Source: Komagataeibacter melomenusus
GTDB lineage: Bacteria > Pseudomonadota > Alphaproteobacteria > Acetobacterales > Acetobacteraceae
Assembly: GCF_013155395.1 (NCBI RefSeq)
Contig: NZ_JABJWC010000008.1
Coordinates: forward strand, 54,139-118,138
Length of the DNA: 64,000 nt
Direction: 5' to 3'
A program made the position numbers and the translations under genes. Positions within the stretch are counted from its first letter, which is position 1; every line of letters begins with the position of its first letter. Positions 63,769 to 64,000 of the stretch are shown here, in pieces. The notes under the pieces were generated by a model, which worked only from the letters and a program-made list of their open reading frames with translations, made no database searches and had not been told where the DNA came from.

Positions 63769-63783
63769 GAACAAATCACGAAC
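63769..63783. promoter_or_regulatory. LexA (SOS) box
   Basis: GAAC-AAATCAC-GAAC matches the alphaproteobacterial direct-repeat LexA site (GTTC-N7-GTTC on the other strand). It abuts a -10-like TATAAT at 63785-63790, 46 nt upstream of the imuA start. Confidence 0.8.
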
Positions 63784-63828
63784 ATATAATCATGAAATGC
63801 GCCTGCACAAGGGACATCGAGCCGTGAA

Positions 63829-64000
63829 ATGACTGCTGAACTCAATAAAAAACCCGGTCTGGAGACGCTGCGGGCCGCGATCAGCCGTCTCGAAGGGCAC
63901 AGCGACCGACGCCGTAAGATGCTGCCCTTTGGCGTGCGCGAGATCGATGCGCGTCTGCCGGGCGGGGGGCTGGCGCTGGGAGCGCTGCACGAGGTGGCGG
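63829..64000 (+). CDS. imuA: ImuA, start of gene (runs off the window)
   Basis: 57 codons are visible: MTAELNKKPGLETLRAAISR followed by KMLPFGVREIDARLPGGGLALGALHEVA, the RecA-like ImuA N-terminus. ImuA works with ImuB and DnaE2 in error-prone repair. The upstream LexA box supports the call. The rest of the cassette lies outside the window. Confidence 0.88.
   Translation, partial: MTAELNKKPGLETLRAAISRLEGHSDRRRKMLPFGVREIDARLPGGGLALGALHEVA

Overview
The window looks like a chromosomal segment of an acetic acid bacterium (Acetobacteraceae, Komagataeibacter/Gluconacetobacter-like) carrying a large integrative and conjugative element (ICE). The assignment rests on protein family content and gene style (alphaproteobacterial Trb/TraG/RepA backbone, GAAC-N7-GAAC LexA box, imuA) and was not checked by database search.

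Layout. 1-1.1 kb: the C-terminal part of a large serine recombinase reads into a 3' fragment of a tRNA-fMet gene (minus strand, 1052-1096), which marks an attachment site. 1.27-2.44 kb: tyrosine integrase. 2.8-13.2 kb, plus strand: a methanobactin-type copper chalkophore cargo. It holds a DUF2946 protein, a TonB-dependent receptor (MbnT role), an unannotated 32-residue precursor peptide (mbnA, 5742-5840), MbnB (DUF692), MbnC, the MbnP/MbnH pair, a class III aminotransferase, CopC, CopD and a LysR regulator. 13.2-25.2 kb, minus strand: translationally coupled trbB-C-D-E-J-L-F-G-I plus DUF2274, an RHH protein and the TraG coupling protein. 25.5-26.2 kb: Phd/PIN toxin-antitoxin. 26.2-31.7 kb, minus: relaxase, lytic transglycosylase, DUF736, TraF-like signal peptidase, DUF2840, RepA and an AlpA-like HTH protein. 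A probable oriV (three iterons, two consensus DnaA boxes, AT-rich stretch) lies inside the 3' part of repA. 31.9-42.4 kb, minus: accessory ICE backbone (frameshifted DUF2285 regulator, small DUF2285, XRE, a 45-aa small protein, DUF736, DUF2493, Toprim, DUF932, ParB-like). A plus-strand cassette bounded by 22-bp inverted repeats interrupts it.

42.7-55 kb is a defence and insertion-sequence region: a collapsed IS91-type element, an Mrr-nuclease/STAND NTPase fusion, an Mrr-like nuclease with an SMC-like ATPase (Lamassu-like), an AAA ATPase with an HNH nuclease (Septu-like), a TIGR02391 protein and an IS3-family element. From about 57.2 kb the genes look chromosomal: a quinone oxidoreductase/NTF2/SDR/TetR cluster, PaiB-like protein, SRAP peptidase, UvrD-type helicase and a LexA-controlled imuA start.

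How it works together. The mbn-type genes would make, modify and re-import a copper-binding peptide; MbnP/MbnH and CopC/CopD would handle copper in the periplasm and at the inner membrane. Because the locus sits between integrase and conjugation genes, chalkophore production looks transferable. The main non-gene observations are the mbnA peptide with its promoter and hairpins, and three hairpin elements of the same architecture about 100 nt upstream of three minus-strand ICE genes. No matching right-hand att site or complete tRNA-fMet was seen, so the right boundary of the element is unknown.
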